Assembly: GCA_937139335.1 (NCBI GenBank)
Contig: CAKZPN010000027.1
Span: 62,001-126,000, forward strand
From: an uncultured Roseicyclus sp.
GTDB taxonomy: Bacteria > Pseudomonadota > Alphaproteobacteria > Rhodobacterales > Rhodobacteraceae
Direction of reading: 5' to 3'
DNA length: 64,000 nt
Below the pieces are notes generated by a model. The model did not search any database. It was not told where the DNA came from and worked only from the letters and a program-made list of their open reading frames with translations. Positions within the stretch are counted from its first letter, which is position 1. The number at the start of each line of letters is the position of its first letter. The translations under genes were made by a program, and so were the position numbers. This document shows, piece after piece, positions 20,118 through 28,168 of the stretch.

Positions 20118-20720
20118 ATGACGGGCCCCGACGACATCTTGCCGGCCTATGAGCGCGAGGCCACCCGCTGGGCGCGGGAACGCAACCTGTCGCTCTGGGA
20201 GGAGCCGGCGCTGCTGGCCGCCGTGACGGGCCGCGCGCCCGGTCTTGCGGTGCTCGACCTCGGCTGCGGGTCGGGCGAGCCCATCGCGGCGTGGTTCGTG
20301 GCGCGGGGCGACCGCGTGACCGGCGTGGACGGCGCCGCGGCGATGATCGCGGAGTTTCGCGCCCGCGTGCCGGGGGCCGAGGCCCTGGTTGCCGACATGC
20401 GGGCGCTGTCGCTCGGCCGGCGCTTCGACGTGATCGTCGCCTTCAACTCGTTCTTCCACCTGTCGCCCGCCGACCAGCGCGCGATGTTTCCGGTCTTCGC
20501 CGCCCATGCGACGCCCGGCGCCCGGCTTCTCTTCACCGCCGGCCCGGCGGCGGGCGAGGCGGTGGGACAGGTCGGCGACAGCCCGGTCTACCACGCCAGC
20601 CTCGCGCCCGAGGACTACCGGGCTCTGCTGGCGGAGGCGGGGTTTTCTGTAGTCTGGTTCCGCCCCGAGGATGCGGAGCTGAAGGGCCATTCGGTCTGGC
20701 TGGCTGAAACCCGCGCCTAG
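20118..20720 (+). CDS. Class I SAM-dependent methyltransferase
   Basis: 200 aa. SAM-binding motif I is clear (VLDLGCGSGEP), with an acidic motif-II-like VDGAAAMI and FDVIVAFNSFFHL as motif IV. No C-terminal domain reveals the substrate. It stands alone on the plus strand between the minus-strand genes mrcA and amiC, and its last four bases overlap the amiC stop. The orientation suggests it entered between two cell-wall genes. Confidence 0.9.
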   Translation: MTGPDDILPAYEREATRWARERNLSLWEEPALLAAVTGRAPGLAVLDLGCGSGEPIAAWFVARGDRVTGVDGAAAMIAEFRARVPGAEALVADMRALSLGRRFDVIVAFNSFFHLSPADQRAMFPVFAAHATPGARLLFTAGPAAGEAVGQVGDSPVYHASLAPEDYRALLAEAGFSVVWFRPEDAELKGHSVWLAETRA

Positions 20721-21937
20721 TGCCGGGCCAGCGCCATGCGTGCGGCATCGGCGTCGGCCCAGGCCAGGATAGAGGCCACCAGTGCCGCCTGCATCCCGGC
20801 GCGCCAGTCGGCGTCGAGGATGTTGGCGAGGTCGCGGTCGTCGGACATAAAGCCGATCTCCAGCAGGACCGAGGGGATGTCGGCCGCGCGTAGCACGGTG
20901 AAGCCGGCCTCGCCCTGCGGCTGGGCGTGAAGCCGCAGCCCCGCCTCGCCGATGGCCTCGACCATCGCGGCGGCCAGCGCCTCGCTCCGCGGCGAGGTCT
21001 CGAGCCGTGCGAGGTCCATCAGCACGCCCGCCACCACGTCGTCGGCACCATGCAGGTCGATGCCCTGCACCAGGTCGGCGCGGTCGTGCTGTTCGGCCAG
21101 CGCCTCGGCCGCCGCGTCGGACGCGGTGTCGGACAGCGTGTAGACCGTCGCGCCCTGCGCCCGCCCCTCGGCCAGCGCGTCGGCGTGGATCGAGATGAAG
21201 AGGTCGGCATCGGCGGAACGCGCCAGCGTCACGCGGGTCGGCAGCGGCACGAAGACGTCGCTGTCGCGGGTCAGGATCACGTCGATCCGCCCGGTGCGGC
21301 GCAGCGCGTCGCGCAGCTCGCGCGAAAAGACCATGACGAGGTCGGCTTCGGTGTGGTCGCCCGCCAGCGCGCCGGGGTCGACGCCGCCATGGCCGGGGTC
21401 GAGCACGACGGTGATGCGGCCATCGCCCGCGCCCCGGGCCGTCTCGGCCAGTGTGGCGGCGGGGCCGGCGGCCTCGGGCGGAACGCCGGTCGCGGCGCGG
21501 AACGCCTGTTCGCTCACTGGCACGAGGCGCAGAGTGATGCGGGCCTGCCCGGTCGCCTCATCCGTCGTCATCGCGGCGGTGACAGGGGACATCGGCTGCG
21601 ACAGCTCCAGAACCAGCCGCGACCACCCGGCCTGCCGTGCGGGGCCGGCCGCCAGTGCCGCGATGCCCTCGGGCAGCGCCAGCGTCTCGGGCCAGTCGCC
21701 GAAGGCCAGTTCGCGGAAATCCACCACCACGCGCGCCGGGTCGGCCAGCGTGAAGACGCGGAACGGCACCGGCTGGGTGAGTCCGAGGGTCAAATCAACC
21801 CCGCTGCCGGTCCCGGAGATGCGGCTTTCCTCGGGGATCAGGCGCGCCAAGGCACCGAACCCCTGCGCGCTTGCGCCAAGGCTCAGGAGGCAGACGGCAA
21901 GCGCCGCCAGGGTCAGGCTCAGGACTGCTCGGATCAC
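20717..21937 (-). CDS. amiC: N-acetylmuramoyl-L-alanine amidase (AMIN + Amidase_3)
   Basis: 406 aa with a signal peptide (LTLAALAVCLLSLGASAQG). Residues ~30-150 form an AMIN domain, which targets the septal wall. The Amidase_3 domain carries the zinc and catalytic residues in LDPGHGGVDPGA, a Glu in GDHTEADL, SIHADA, and LLEIGFMSDDRD. It cleaves the bond between MurNAc and the stem peptide and so separates daughter cells. An EnvC-type activator would be expected but is not in this window. Confidence 0.95.
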   Translation of the reverse strand: MIRAVLSLTLAALAVCLLSLGASAQGFGALARLIPEESRISGTGSGVDLTLGLTQPVPFRVFTLADPARVVVDFRELAFGDWPETLALPEGIAALAAGPARQAGWSRLVLELSQPMSPVTAAMTTDEATGQARITLRLVPVSEQAFRAATGVPPEAAGPAATLAETARGAGDGRITVVLDPGHGGVDPGALAGDHTEADLVMVFSRELRDALRRTGRIDVILTRDSDVFVPLPTRVTLARSADADLFISIHADALAEGRAQGATVYTLSDTASDAAAEALAEQHDRADLVQGIDLHGADDVVAGVLMDLARLETSPRSEALAAAMVEAIGEAGLRLHAQPQGEAGFTVLRAADIPSVLLEIGFMSDDRDLANILDADWRAGMQAALVASILAWADADAARMALARH

Positions 21938-21976
21938 GGGGTTGGTCCCGGTGTTGGTCTCGTTGCGCGCACCGTA

Positions 21977-23164
21977 TCAGAGCGCGGCGCGTGCCCCAAG
22001 CGGGGAAACGCCCGCAGCGTGACGCTCGGCAAAGAACTTCTCCAACCGCGTCATGCCCTCCTCGATCTCGGCGGTGGCGCGCGCGTAGGACAGCCGCAGG
22101 TAGCCCGCGCCGCGCCCCTTGTCGAAATCGAGGCCCGGCGTGACGGCGACACCGGCCTCGGCCAGGATCTGCTCGGAGAGCGCGAGGCTGTCGTCGGTCA
22201 GGTCGGACACGTCGAAGTAGACGTAGAGAGCGCCATCCGCCGGTGCGACCCCGGTCAGCCCGGCCTTCGCCAGCCCGTCCAGCACGATCTCGCGGTTGCG
22301 GGCGTAGACGGCGCGGTGGCCATCCAACTCCGCTCGCCCCTCGGGCGACATCGCGCCGAGCGCCGCGATCTGGCTGGCGTGGCTCGGGCAGATGAAGAGG
22401 TTCTGCGCCAGCCGCTCGATCACGCGGACATGTTCGGGCGGCACCACCATCCAGCCGAGCCGCCAGCCGGTCATCGAGAAATACTTCGAGAAGGAGTTGA
22501 TGACATAGACGTCATCGGTGATCTCCAGCGCGCTGGTGGCGCGGTCGGCGTAATGCAGCCCGTGGTAGATCTCGTCCGAAATCAAGGAGATGCCCTTTGC
22601 CGCCGTCGCCTCGACCAGATCGCTCAGTGCCGGACGGTCCAGCATCGTGCCAGTGGGGTTGGCGGGGCTCGCCACGATCAGCCCGGAAAGGTCGTCGGTC
22701 AGATGCGCGGGCACCGGCTGGAACCTTGTGTCGAGCTCGGTGCGCAGGCCGACGGGCTCGAGGCTCATCGCCGTCAGGATCTGGCGATAGGAAGGGTAGC
22801 AGGGCTCGCCCAGCCCGACCTTGTCGCCGGCATCGAACAGCGCGGAGAAGGCCAGAAGGAAGCCGCCCGACGCGCCCGAGGTCAGGATGATCCGCGACGG
22901 GTCGAGGTCGAGGTCATACCACTCGCCATAGAGCGCCGCGATGGCGGCGCGCAGGTCGGGGCGGCCGAGGGCCACGGTGTAGCCCAGCGGGCCCTGCTCC
23001 ATCTCGGTCGCAAGCCGCGCGCGGGCGGCGGCGGGCGCGCCGGTGCCGGGCTGGCCGATCTCCATGTGGACGATGTGGCGCCCGGCCTCTTCGGCGCAGC
23101 GGGCGGCCTCCAGCACTTCCATGACGATGAACGGGTCGACGGCGCTGCGGCGCGAGATGCGCAT
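21977..23164 (-). CDS. PLP-dependent aminotransferase (class I/II fold)
   Basis: 395 aa from ATG 23164 (MRISRRSAVDPFIVMEVLEAA). The PLP lysine lies in NSFSKYFSMTGWRLGW, the substrate carboxylate-binding Arg in YLRLSYARA, and the Asn/Asp/Tyr motifs in SPANPTGTM and ISDEIYHGL. This is the AspC-like fold family (I gamma). Substrate preference is not readable. It precedes amiC with a short gap on the same strand. Confidence 0.92.
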   Translation of the reverse strand: MRISRRSAVDPFIVMEVLEAARCAEEAGRHIVHMEIGQPGTGAPAAARARLATEMEQGPLGYTVALGRPDLRAAIAALYGEWYDLDLDPSRIILTSGASGGFLLAFSALFDAGDKVGLGEPCYPSYRQILTAMSLEPVGLRTELDTRFQPVPAHLTDDLSGLIVASPANPTGTMLDRPALSDLVEATAAKGISLISDEIYHGLHYADRATSALEITDDVYVINSFSKYFSMTGWRLGWMVVPPEHVRVIERLAQNLFICPSHASQIAALGAMSPEGRAELDGHRAVYARNREIVLDGLAKAGLTGVAPADGALYVYFDVSDLTDDSLALSEQILAEAGVAVTPGLDFDKGRGAGYLRLSYARATAEIEEGMTRLEKFFAERHAAGVSPLGARAAL

Positions 23165-23327
23165 GGGGGAGACCTCTGCGAAACTGGTGTGCCGCCTTGA
23201 ACCAGCCAGCGCCGCCCGCGTCAACGCCCGCGCTCACGCGGCTGTGAGCCGCAGGCGGGGCGGTCACGTCTGGCCGGAGGGCGGCGCGAATGGTAGGAAG
23301 GGCAAACGACTTTAAGAAAGAGCGCCC

Positions 23328-24080
23328 GTGTTCAAACCCCTCGCCGCCCTCGGCCTCGCCCTGAGCCTCGCCGCCCCCGCCGCCGCGACCGACCTCGACA
23401 ACCTGTCCGACGCCGAGCGCGACGCGTTCCGCGCCGAGGTGCGGGCCTACCTGCTCGACAATCCCGAGGTGCTGATGGAAGCCATCGGCGTGCTGGAAGA
23501 CCGGCAGGCCGCCGCCGAGGGCGAACGCGACGCGATGATGGTCGCGGCCAACGCCAACGCGCTGTTCTCCTCGGCCTTCGACGTGGTGCTGGGCAACCCC
23601 GAGGGCGACATCACCATCGTGGAATTCATGGATTACCGCTGTGGGTATTGCCGCCGCGCGCATCCCGAGGTCGCGGACCTGCTGGAGTTCGACGACGACA
23701 TCCGGCTAGTGGTGAAGGAACTGCCGATCCTGGGCGAGCAGTCGCTGCTGGCCTCGCGCTTTGCCATCGCCACGCGGATCGCGCTGGGGGACGAGGCCTA
23801 TATCACGGTGCATGACGCGCTGATGGAGATGCGCGGCGACGTGACCGAGCCGTCGCTGATGGCTTTGGCGGGCGAGCTTGGGCTCGACGGGGCAGAGATC
23901 ATGGCGGCGATGGACGACCCGCTGGTGATGCAGACGATCGAATACAATCACGGGCTGGCGCAGACGCTGGGGATTTCCGGCACTCCGAGCTTCGTCTTCG
24001 GCGACCAGATGGTGCGTGGCTACGTGCCGCTGGACGGGATGCAGCAGATCGTGGCCATGCTGCGCGCCGACACCGACTGA
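23328..24080 (+). CDS. DsbA/ScsC-like periplasmic thiol oxidoreductase
   Basis: 250 aa, GTG start. A signal peptide (LAALGLALSLAAPAAA) leads to a helical, charged N-terminal segment (residues ~25-80), then a DsbA-type thioredoxin fold with CGYC active site (C105, C108) and cis-Pro in SGTPSFVFG. The N-terminal helix resembles Com1/ScsC-like proteins, which trimerise and may isomerise disulfides. It is divergent from the aminotransferase. Confidence 0.9.
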   Translation: MFKPLAALGLALSLAAPAAATDLDNLSDAERDAFRAEVRAYLLDNPEVLMEAIGVLEDRQAAAEGERDAMMVAANANALFSSAFDVVLGNPEGDITIVEFMDYRCGYCRRAHPEVADLLEFDDDIRLVVKELPILGEQSLLASRFAIATRIALGDEAYITVHDALMEMRGDVTEPSLMALAGELGLDGAEIMAAMDDPLVMQTIEYNHGLAQTLGISGTPSFVFGDQMVRGYVPLDGMQQIVAMLRADTD

Positions 24081-24104
24081 CCGCCGGGCTTTCACGGACA
24101 GAAA

Positions 24105-24130
24105 AAAAGGCGCCCCGCGGGGCGCCTTTT
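24105..24130. terminator. Bidirectional terminator between dsbA-like gene and rne
   Basis: AAAAGGCGCCCC / GGGGCGCCTTTT, a 12-bp stem around GC, with A-run before and T-run after. It serves both convergent genes. Confidence 0.88.
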
Positions 24131-24150
24131 CTTTTCGCTATGACTGCAGA

Positions 24151-26784
24151 TCAGCCGGCCGACCACCAGCCGCGGCGCTTGGGCTTCGCCGGTGCTTCGG
24201 GCGCTTCCTCGGCGGCGACGGGTTCCAGCGCGGGTTCCGGTGTCGGCTCGGGCTGCGGTTCCGGCTCGGGTTGCCGTTCTTCTGCGACCGGGGCGGGTGC
24301 CTCCTCGGCGACCGGCGCAGGCTCGACCGGCGTTTCCTCCGCGACAGGGGCCGGCGGCTCCGCCTCGGCCGCGGCCTGGGCGGCTTCGGCCAATTCGACC
24401 GGAGCCTCGGGCGCGACCGTGTCCTCCACCGGCGCCTTGGGCTTGCGGCTCCGCGGCGCGCGGGTGCGCTTGGGCTTTTCGGCCGGCGCAGGCTGGGCTT
24501 CCGGCTCGGGCGCCTCGGCGGTTTCGGCTTCGGCTTCGGCCGCAACAGCAGGCTCCGGGGTCTCGGTCACGGCTGCGTCGTCGTCCGAGCCGTTGGCATC
24601 AGCGTCGCCGTTTTCCCCGTTTTCGCCGGTGTCGTCGTCGTCATCCTCGTCGTCGCCGTCGGTCTGGCCCTCGTCATATCCGGTGCCGTCGGTCTTCTTT
24701 CGACGACCACGGCCACCGCGCCGACGCCGGCGCTTCTTCTTGGGCTGCTCGTCGCCCTCGGTCGCCTCGGGCCGGGGCTCGGTCACGGCCGCGACCTGCG
24801 CTTCCTCGACGTCGTCCTCGACCTCCTCGGCGTCGACGACATCCTCGTCGAGATCGTCCATCAGCGAGGCATCCATCGAGATCACCGGTGCAACTGCCGT
24901 GATCCGCCGCGTCGCGGTCTTGAAGCGCTCGATGCGGTAATCGGGCGAGATCATCGTGCCATCCGCCTCGACCCGGATCGCCATGCCGTAGCGCAGCTCG
25001 ATCGCGGCGAGGTAGTCGCGCTTCTCGTTCATCAGGTAGTTCACGATGGCGACGGGGGCGGTGACCTTCACCTCCTTGGCGCGGCCCTTCGGACCCTCTT
25101 CCTCGAGCTGGCGCAGGACCGACAGCGCGAGGCTGTCGTCCGAGCGGATCAGCCCGGTGCCGTGGCAGGCCTTGCAGGGCTGGGTCGTCGCCTCAAGCAT
25201 GCCGGGGCGCAGGCGCTGGCGCGACATTTCCAGAAGGCCGAAAGCCGAGATGCGCCCCACCTGAATGCGGGCACGGTCGGTCTTGAGCTTGTCCTTCAGC
25301 CGCTTTTCAACGGCGAGGTTGTTGCGCCGCTCGTCCATGTCGATGAAGTCGATCACGATCAGCCCGGCGAGGTCGCGCAGGCGGACCTGGCGGGCGACCT
25401 CTTCGGCGGCCTCGACGTTGGTCTTGAGCGCGGTTTCCTCGATCGAGCCTTCCTTGGTGGCACGGCCCGAGTTCACGTCGATGGCAACCAGTGCCTCGGT
25501 GATGCCGATGACGATGTAGCCGCCCGACTTCAACTGCACGGTCGGGTTGAACATGTCGGCGAGGTAGCCCTCGACCTTGTATTTCGCGAACAAGGGCGTC
25601 GGGTCGGTGTAATGCTTCACGTTCTTGGCATGGGACGGCATGATCATCTTCATGAAGTCCTTGGCCTGCCGGTAGCCGGCATCGCCCTCGACCAGAACCT
25701 CCTCGATGTCGCGATTGTAGAGGTCGCGGATCGTGCGGTGGATCAGGTCGCCTTCTTCGTAGATCGGGGCGGGCGCGATGGATTTCAGCGTCAGTTCGCG
25801 GATCTGCTCCCACTGGCGCTGGAGGTATTCGTAGTCGCGCTTGATCTCGGTCTTGGTGCGCTGGCTCCCCGCGGTGCGGATGATCAGCCCCGCGCCCTGC
25901 GGCACGTCGATCGCTTCCGCGATTTCCTTGAGCTTCTTGCGGTCGGCCGCGTTGGTGATCTTGCGCGAGATGCCGCCGCCACGCGCGGTGTTGGGCATCA
26001 GCACGCAATACCGGCCGGCGAGGCTGAGGTAGGTGGTCAGCGCCGCGCCCTTGTTGCCGCGCTCTTCCTTGACGACCTGCACCAGCATGATCTGGCGGAC
26101 CTTCACGACCTCCTGGATCTTGTATTTCCGCGGCCGCGGCTTGCGGACCGGGCGGATGTCCTCCTCGGTGTCGTCGTCGGCGACGGTCTCGGCGGTGGGA
26201 GCATTGCTGGCACCCTCCTCCGCATCGTCGCTGTCGGCGAAGGCGTCGGCACGGTCGGCCTGCGCGTCGTCGACATCATCGCTCGACTGCGCGGCGGGCA
26301 TCGTGGTGACGTCGCCGTCCTCGTCCTCGCCCAGGTCGACCACGTCCATGGAGGACGGCGCGCTGGCCTCGCCCGTGGTCACGGCGTCGCCGTTGGTGCT
26401 TTCGGCGCGGCTGTCGGTGGTCTTGCGGCGGCGCGGGCGGCGGCCGCGCTTGGGCTTGGCCTCCTCCGCCTCGGCCTCGTCGGCCATCGCCTCGGCGTAT
26501 TCGCGTTCCTCGCGCAGCAGCGCCTCGCGGTCGGCGACGGGGATCTGGTAATAGTCGGGATGGATTTCCGAGAAAGCCAGGAATCCGTGCCGGTTTCCGC
26601 CGTAGTCGACGAAGGCCGCCTGAAGCGACGGTTCGACCCGCGTGATCTTTGCCAGGTAGATGTTTCCAGCCAGTTGCCGCTTGTTCAGCGACTCGAAATC
26701 GAATTCCTCGACCTTGTTTCCGTCTGCCACGACAACCCGGGTTTCCTCGGGGTGGGTGGCATCGATGAGCATCGTCTTAGCCAT
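24151..26784 (-). CDS. rne: Ribonuclease E
   Basis: 877 aa from ATG 26784 (MAKTMLIDA). RNase E is the endonuclease that starts mRNA decay and processes rRNA/tRNA precursors. Its S1 domain is split: residues 1-90 and ~218-270 flank about 125 acidic, Arg- and Ser-rich residues, a known alphaproteobacterial feature. Metal-binding aspartates are D436 (AIDVNSG) and D479 (VIDFIDMD); the zinc-link is CKACHG (C537, C540). Residues ~620-877 form a disordered acidic/Ala-Pro tail, likely the degradosome scaffold. A basic block ([16 protein letters not shown]) precedes it. Confidence 0.97.
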   Translation of the reverse strand: MAKTMLIDATHPEETRVVVADGNKVEEFDFESLNKRQLAGNIYLAKITRVEPSLQAAFVDYGGNRHGFLAFSEIHPDYYQIPVADREALLREEREYAEAMADEAEAEEAKPKRGRRPRRRKTTDSRAESTNGDAVTTGEASAPSSMDVVDLGEDEDGDVTTMPAAQSSDDVDDAQADRADAFADSDDAEEGASNAPTAETVADDDTEEDIRPVRKPRPRKYKIQEVVKVRQIMLVQVVKEERGNKGAALTTYLSLAGRYCVLMPNTARGGGISRKITNAADRKKLKEIAEAIDVPQGAGLIIRTAGSQRTKTEIKRDYEYLQRQWEQIRELTLKSIAPAPIYEEGDLIHRTIRDLYNRDIEEVLVEGDAGYRQAKDFMKMIMPSHAKNVKHYTDPTPLFAKYKVEGYLADMFNPTVQLKSGGYIVIGITEALVAIDVNSGRATKEGSIEETALKTNVEAAEEVARQVRLRDLAGLIVIDFIDMDERRNNLAVEKRLKDKLKTDRARIQVGRISAFGLLEMSRQRLRPGMLEATTQPCKACHGTGLIRSDDSLALSVLRQLEEEGPKGRAKEVKVTAPVAIVNYLMNEKRDYLAAIELRYGMAIRVEADGTMISPDYRIERFKTATRRITAVAPVISMDASLMDDLDEDVVDAEEVEDDVEEAQVAAVTEPRPEATEGDEQPKKKRRRRRGGRGRRKKTDGTGYDEGQTDGDDEDDDDDTGENGENGDADANGSDDDAAVTETPEPAVAAEAEAETAEAPEPEAQPAPAEKPKRTRAPRSRKPKAPVEDTVAPEAPVELAEAAQAAAEAEPPAPVAEETPVEPAPVAEEAPAPVAEERQPEPEPQPEPTPEPALEPVAAEEAPEAPAKPKRRGWWSAG

Positions 26785-27327
26785 TGTGTCCTTGCCCGCG
26801 ACAGGCCGCCGCCCCGTCCCGGTGGCGCGAGCCACCTGGCGAGGGTCGAGATGTCGCGATTTTTGTTGAGGGCGAGCACCCTGGGCGTGGCCGCGGAAGG
26901 GGGAGTGCCCCCTGTCCGTCTCACCATCTGTGCGCCCATGCGGTGCATCGCGTCTGACTCCGACCGTGCCGGACGGTTCCGGTTCGGCCAATTCTGCCCC
27001 CTGTCGGGAGCGGTTCGGGATGGGCCGGGAGGCGTTGCGCGCTCGCGACCCGAGTGACCTGCGATCACTGTCGCGCACGGGTCACGGCGCGGATCGGGGA
27101 TGCAGAGAAACTGGTTCGACTGGCATAAGGCCAGCCCGCCTACATTAAGGGGCGGCGGCGCACAATGGCAATGGCAATTCGTGCCAGGCGCATATGCGAA
27201 CTTAGTCTAGAGGCGAAAAGATCAGGCGCGCGCCCTTACTCCGTCAAACGGTCCGCTGCGGGCGCGTCGAATGCCGTTCAGCGGCGAAGGGCCGCGCATC
27301 TTGATGCAACTGATGCGCCTCGAACAC
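26785..27327 (-). other. Long rne leader / intergenic region, no gene seen
   Basis: These 543 bases between rne and the orphan membrane gene hold no convincing coding sequence, tRNA or mobile element. The part next to rne has a perfect 6-bp hairpin (26821-26836); a shorter hairpin lies at 27120-27134 (CTGGC/GCCAG). Long, structured leaders allow RNase E to control its own mRNA in enterobacteria; the length here fits such a leader but nothing proves it. Base composition drops beyond about 27150. Confidence 0.5.
26821..26836 (-). other. Hairpin in the rne leader
   Basis: GGTGGC-GCGA-GCCACC, a perfect 6-bp stem with a 4-base loop, 37 bases before the rne start codon. Possible cis-element in the rne mRNA leader. 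Confidence 0.4.
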
Positions 27328-28152
27328 TCAGCAGAACAAGGGTCCCCACCGAGGCTCGGCGCAAAAGATCGGGAACGGCTCCTGGTCCAGACCCAGAATT
27401 CTATACCTACCGGGGATGTTCGGAAGCCCCAGCGTCGGCGGGCGGTACCACGCCGTAAACTGCCGCACGAGAAGACTGTCTGGATCGGGCCATCGGTTGG
27501 CCGAGAAAACGTATCCCTCACCCTCGACCCCACGATCAAAGGGGAGATTGGCAAGATCGGGAAAACGCAGAAAAAAAAGTGTTTGCCGCGTGACCACCAA
27601 CACGTAATCTGGCGGCATATCCAGCGGTGGGTACAGTTCCATGTCGGCAATCGCTGGTGGTCGGGTTTCGTACGGACCGATTGTTCCGCAGTGCAAGCTG
27701 GCCAGCCCGAACTGGTCAATCAAGTGAAACGGACAACGCCGGGGATCGTGGATCAGCACCAGACGCGTGCCTCGCAGATCAGGGCTATTTTCCGCCAACT
27801 CTGACGCCAAGACCTGCGCTTCCAAACGCCCGGCAATCGCCAAACCAACAAGGTGCGGTGCACTCATCAGAACGACGGTCACGGCGGCAAGCACGAAAGC
27901 CCATCGGTAGCGTCGCCGAAAGAGGAGTCCGACAAGGGCCCCCGCTACAGAAAGGTAGGCGATGATCGCATGCTTGAGCAGGGCAATGGGGTTTGGACGG
28001 ACGGGTGCCGCCTGATAGTCCTGCCAGATGTACAGAACACAGATCAGAAGTAGCCCAACACCAATCCCAAAGCGCCTAGCTGCAATGAAGTAACCGCCAA
28101 CAGACGCTGCGACGACCAGAAAAAAGTCGAACAGAATCTGGTGTACGATCAT
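27328..28152 (-). CDS. Hypothetical membrane protein, orphan
   Basis: 274 aa. I do not recognise the family. Residues ~1-115 hold about four hydrophobic helices (for example FFLVVAASVGGYFIA, GIGVGLLLICVLYIW, AIIAYLSVAGALVGLLF). Residues ~120-274 are soluble with six cysteines in CPFH, LHCGTIGP and FCAEPRWGPLFC contexts, probably outside the cytoplasm. The codon use is visibly lower in G+C than neighbouring genes, with AT-rich third positions. It sits alone between rne and the DctD-like gene, which suggests recent acquisition. Confidence 0.7.
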   Translation of the reverse strand: MIVHQILFDFFLVVAASVGGYFIAARRFGIGVGLLLICVLYIWQDYQAAPVRPNPIALLKHAIIAYLSVAGALVGLLFRRRYRWAFVLAAVTVVLMSAPHLVGLAIAGRLEAQVLASELAENSPDLRGTRLVLIHDPRRCPFHLIDQFGLASLHCGTIGPYETRPPAIADMELYPPLDMPPDYVLVVTRQTLFFLRFPDLANLPFDRGVEGEGYVFSANRWPDPDSLLVRQFTAWYRPPTLGLPNIPGRYRILGLDQEPFPIFCAEPRWGPLFC

Positions 28153-28168
28153 TCCCGTAGCGCCTGGG

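Noticed and set aside
24016-27057. Plus-strand open frame of ~1010 codons
   Set aside because: Antisense of rne, whose motifs are unambiguous; low-complexity Gly/Arg/Leu sequence.
27165-27804. Two plus-strand open frames near the orphan membrane gene
   Set aside because: They overlap the membrane gene antisense or the rne leader and show no recognisable protein features.
27079-28160. Small mobile island around the low-GC gene
   Set aside because: No terminal repeats, transposase, integrase or tRNA target is visible; kept only as a single-gene acquisition hypothesis.
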